From Chitinophagaceae bacterium (lineage in GTDB: Bacteria; Bacteroidota; Bacteroidia; Chitinophagales; Chitinophagaceae), in NCBI GenBank assembly GCA_947371755.1, contig CANBQT010000007.1, positions 19,750 to 83,749 of the forward strand: DNA of 64,000 bases, in the 5' to 3' direction. Numbering within the stretch: the stretch's first letter is position 1; every line of letters begins with the position of its first letter. The notes below the pieces were generated by a model. It was not told the origin of the DNA and searched no databases. It saw only the letters and a program-made list of their open reading frames with translations. Shown piece after piece: positions 61,724 through 64,000 of this stretch. The position numbers and the translations under genes are program-made.

Positions 61724-63568
61724 TTAGTTTGTAGTAAAACTTCTAGTTGAAGTCCAGGCGCTAGTACCTGCAGCATTAGTGGCATTTACTCTCCAATAAT
61801 ATTTGGTTTTAGTAATCAATCCAGATGATACAATGGTTGAGGTAGTGGTAATTCCAGAAACATTATATACTAAATTACTTGCGGCAGTAAAACTTGTAGT
61901 TTTAGAAACCTGCACCGTATAGGAAGTTGCACGTGCAGCTGCAGTCCAAGAAAGCGTAGCAGGTATTGTAACTGCAGTAGCATTATTTGCTGGAGCGCTG
62001 AGTGCTGGAGCACTAGGAGCAGTTAAAGGAGTTGCTGTAGTAAAACTAAATGCAGTAGAATAGGCACTGGTTCCTCCTAAATTTGTAGCACTTACCCTCC
62101 AATAATATACTTTGTTTCCTGTTAATCCTGAAATGGAAAGGCTTGTGCCGGTAATTCCAGTTGATGTTAATGCGATAGTTGCAAAAGTTGCACTGGTTGA
62201 AACTTGCACAGTATAGGTATCGGCTCCAGTAGCAGGATTCCAGGTAAGTGTGGTAGCAGTGGCAACACCCGTTGTAGCATTGGCCGGTGTTGCAAGAGTT
62301 GGTAGAGATGGAATGGCCGGAAGAACAGGCACAGTTCCAATCACTGAAGACAATAGTTTATTAACAGTTCCAGTTTTTAAAGCGGTTATTTTACCTGTAT
62401 TTGAATTGCTGGTAATTGCTGCCTGAATTTGAGCCGGACTTGCAGTGGGATTACTTTGAAGATATAATGCGGCAACACCTGTAACATGTGGGGTAGCCAT
62501 TGAAGTACCAGATATAGTATTGGTAGATGTTGTAGAAGTAATCCATGCAGAAGTGATATTTACACCTGGAGCAGAAACGTCTACTAATGATCCATAATTC
62601 GAAAAAGTAGCAAAAGCATCATTAATATCGGTAGCACCAACTGTTATGGCTTCTGGCACATCTGCTGGTGATGAAGTTGATGCAAGCGCTGCAGAATTTC
62701 CAGCTGCAATACAATAAGTAACTCCATCTGCTATAGACCTTTTAACTGCATCATCAAGAGCAGTAGAAACACCACCACCTAAAGACATATTTGCTACGGC
62801 CGGATGTGTGGAGTGATCACTTGTTACCCAATCTACTCCAGCAATAACGCCAGAAATTGTTCCTGAACCCGTAGCATCTAATACACGAACAGCAATTAAT
62901 TTTACATTTTTTGCTATCCCATAAGCCGATCCACCAACTGTACCTGCCACGTGCGTACCATGACCGTTACCATCAATTGCTAATCCACCGGCAGTAACAG
63001 CATCAAAACCAGTTACAGCTCTACCTCCAAAATCTGTATGAGAAAGTAGAATTCCACAGTCTATGATATAAGCATCTACTCCAGTTCCATCTTGTGCATA
63101 GGAATAAGCATTATCTAAAGGTAAATTGATTTGATCTACTCTATCCAACCCCCAAGAAACAGGGTTTGATTGTGTAGCAACCAGATGTACTATCTGATCT
63201 TGTTCCACATATGCCACCCTTGCGTCATTTCTTAAATCAGCAACTGCTGCATCTGATAGCTTTCCAGAAAAACCCTTAATTGCAGACTTAAAACGGTGTT
63301 CTGTTCTAAACCCATGCTTTCTGCTAAATTCATCTGCATCAGCATCCACTTCCGTTTTTGAAGTATTTTCTTTTAAAACAACGATATAAGAACCGGGAAT
63401 ATATTCTGGTGCATTAGCTGCAATTGTTCCCATGGCAATTGCTTGTTGCGAATTTGCAACAGATGCTGAAGATGCATCTGCCATCTTTAAATTTTGTTTA
63501 GTACAACTGATCATCAAAATAGATAATGAAATTGTAGCTAAGAATACACGACTAAAAACTGATTTCAT
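61724..63568 (-). CDS. Proteinase K-like S8 peptidase lipoprotein with I9 propeptide and two Fn3-like domains
   Basis: Lipobox-like LMISCTKQ; PGSYIVVLKENTS propeptide; YIIDCGILLSHTDFGG, GNGHGTHVAGTVGG, SGTSMATPHVTGVAAL; two repeats LTWNPATGADTYTVQVSTS / LSWTAAARATSYTVQVSKT. Confidence 0.94.
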   Translation of the reverse strand: MKSVFSRVFLATISLSILMISCTKQNLKMADASSASVANSQQAIAMGTIAANAPEYIPGSYIVVLKENTSKTEVDADADEFSRKHGFRTEHRFKSAIKGFSGKLSDAAVADLRNDARVAYVEQDQIVHLVATQSNPVSWGLDRVDQINLPLDNAYSYAQDGTGVDAYIIDCGILLSHTDFGGRAVTGFDAVTAGGLAIDGNGHGTHVAGTVGGSAYGIAKNVKLIAVRVLDATGSGTISGVIAGVDWVTSDHSTHPAVANMSLGGGVSTALDDAVKRSIADGVTYCIAAGNSAALASTSSPADVPEAITVGATDINDAFATFSNYGSLVDVSAPGVNITSAWITSTTSTNTISGTSMATPHVTGVAALYLQSNPTASPAQIQAAITSNSNTGKITALKTGTVNKLLSSVIGTVPVLPAIPSLPTLATPANATTGVATATTLTWNPATGADTYTVQVSTSATFATIALTSTGITGTSLSISGLTGNKVYYWRVSATNLGGTSAYSTAFSFTTATPLTAPSAPALSAPANNATAVTIPATLSWTAAARATSYTVQVSKTTSFTAASNLVYNVSGITTTSTIVSSGLITKTKYYWRVNATNAAGTSAWTSTRSFTTN

Positions 63569-64000
63569 ATTTTGAAAAAATTAAATTTTTAAAAAGTCTA
63601 AATTAGATATTAATTGATTACTTAAATCACTAAGAGTTGTAATTAAAACAAATTCCGTTTATAAAAGTCTCCCATTTTAGGTTTTCTATTTCTAAATGAT
63701 TTTTGTGGTGGGTGTAATAAAAACATAAAAATGGTAAAACCTAAGGTGAAAGAATAGATTTCAATGGTTATCATAAAACAAAATTTGGGTACATCAGTAA
63801 AACACGCGAAAGTGAATCATGTATGATGCCCCTTCAATACCTACTTTTTTGTATTTATTAAATTAAAAACCAAAGAAAAAAAATAAAATTTTACTTCCTA
63901 TAAAAAGCATAAATAATTGCTTATTAACTCATTACATGTTCACCCTTATTTTTTGACGAAATAGTTACACTTATTGAATTGTTACTGAAAAAGAATATTA

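Overview
This looks like a chromosomal segment from a Bacteroidota bacterium, probably Chitinophagaceae-like. The lineage call rests on AT-rich coding style, T9SS C-terminal signals, SprF/PorP proteins, and a TTG-N19-TAnnTTTG promoter in front of a tRNA. No rRNA, CRISPR array, phage or IS element was found. Main blocks: (1) amino-sugar catabolism with GH20 and a NagB fused to a PIG-L/LmbE deacetylase domain; (2) a tRNA-Arg(ACG) followed by a tandem pair of small secreted PepSY-like proteins; (3) a 2005-aa T9SS-exported multidomain protein with an S53-like subtilase domain, about six MBG domains and ten copies of an invariant GKAIVS hexapeptide; (4) a sugar/fucoside locus (Gfo/Idh, DUF1080, GH29); (5) two convergent adhesin + SprF/PorP modules, one with a 2970-aa repeat protein and the other with an OmpA/PD40 protein; (6) a seven-gene non-phosphorylating L-fucose operon that lacks a recognisable L-fuconate dehydratase; (7) housekeeping genes (rlmH, rhomboid, tilS, glnS) and an ammonia-lyase (hutH); (8) a proteinase K-like lipoprotein with Fn3 domains. 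The most unusual signals are the GKAIVS blocks, the missing catalytic His in the large subtilase, the HD-YitT fusion, the NagB-PIG-L fusion, and the mirrored T9SS adhesin locus. All functional calls come from reading motifs; no database search was run.
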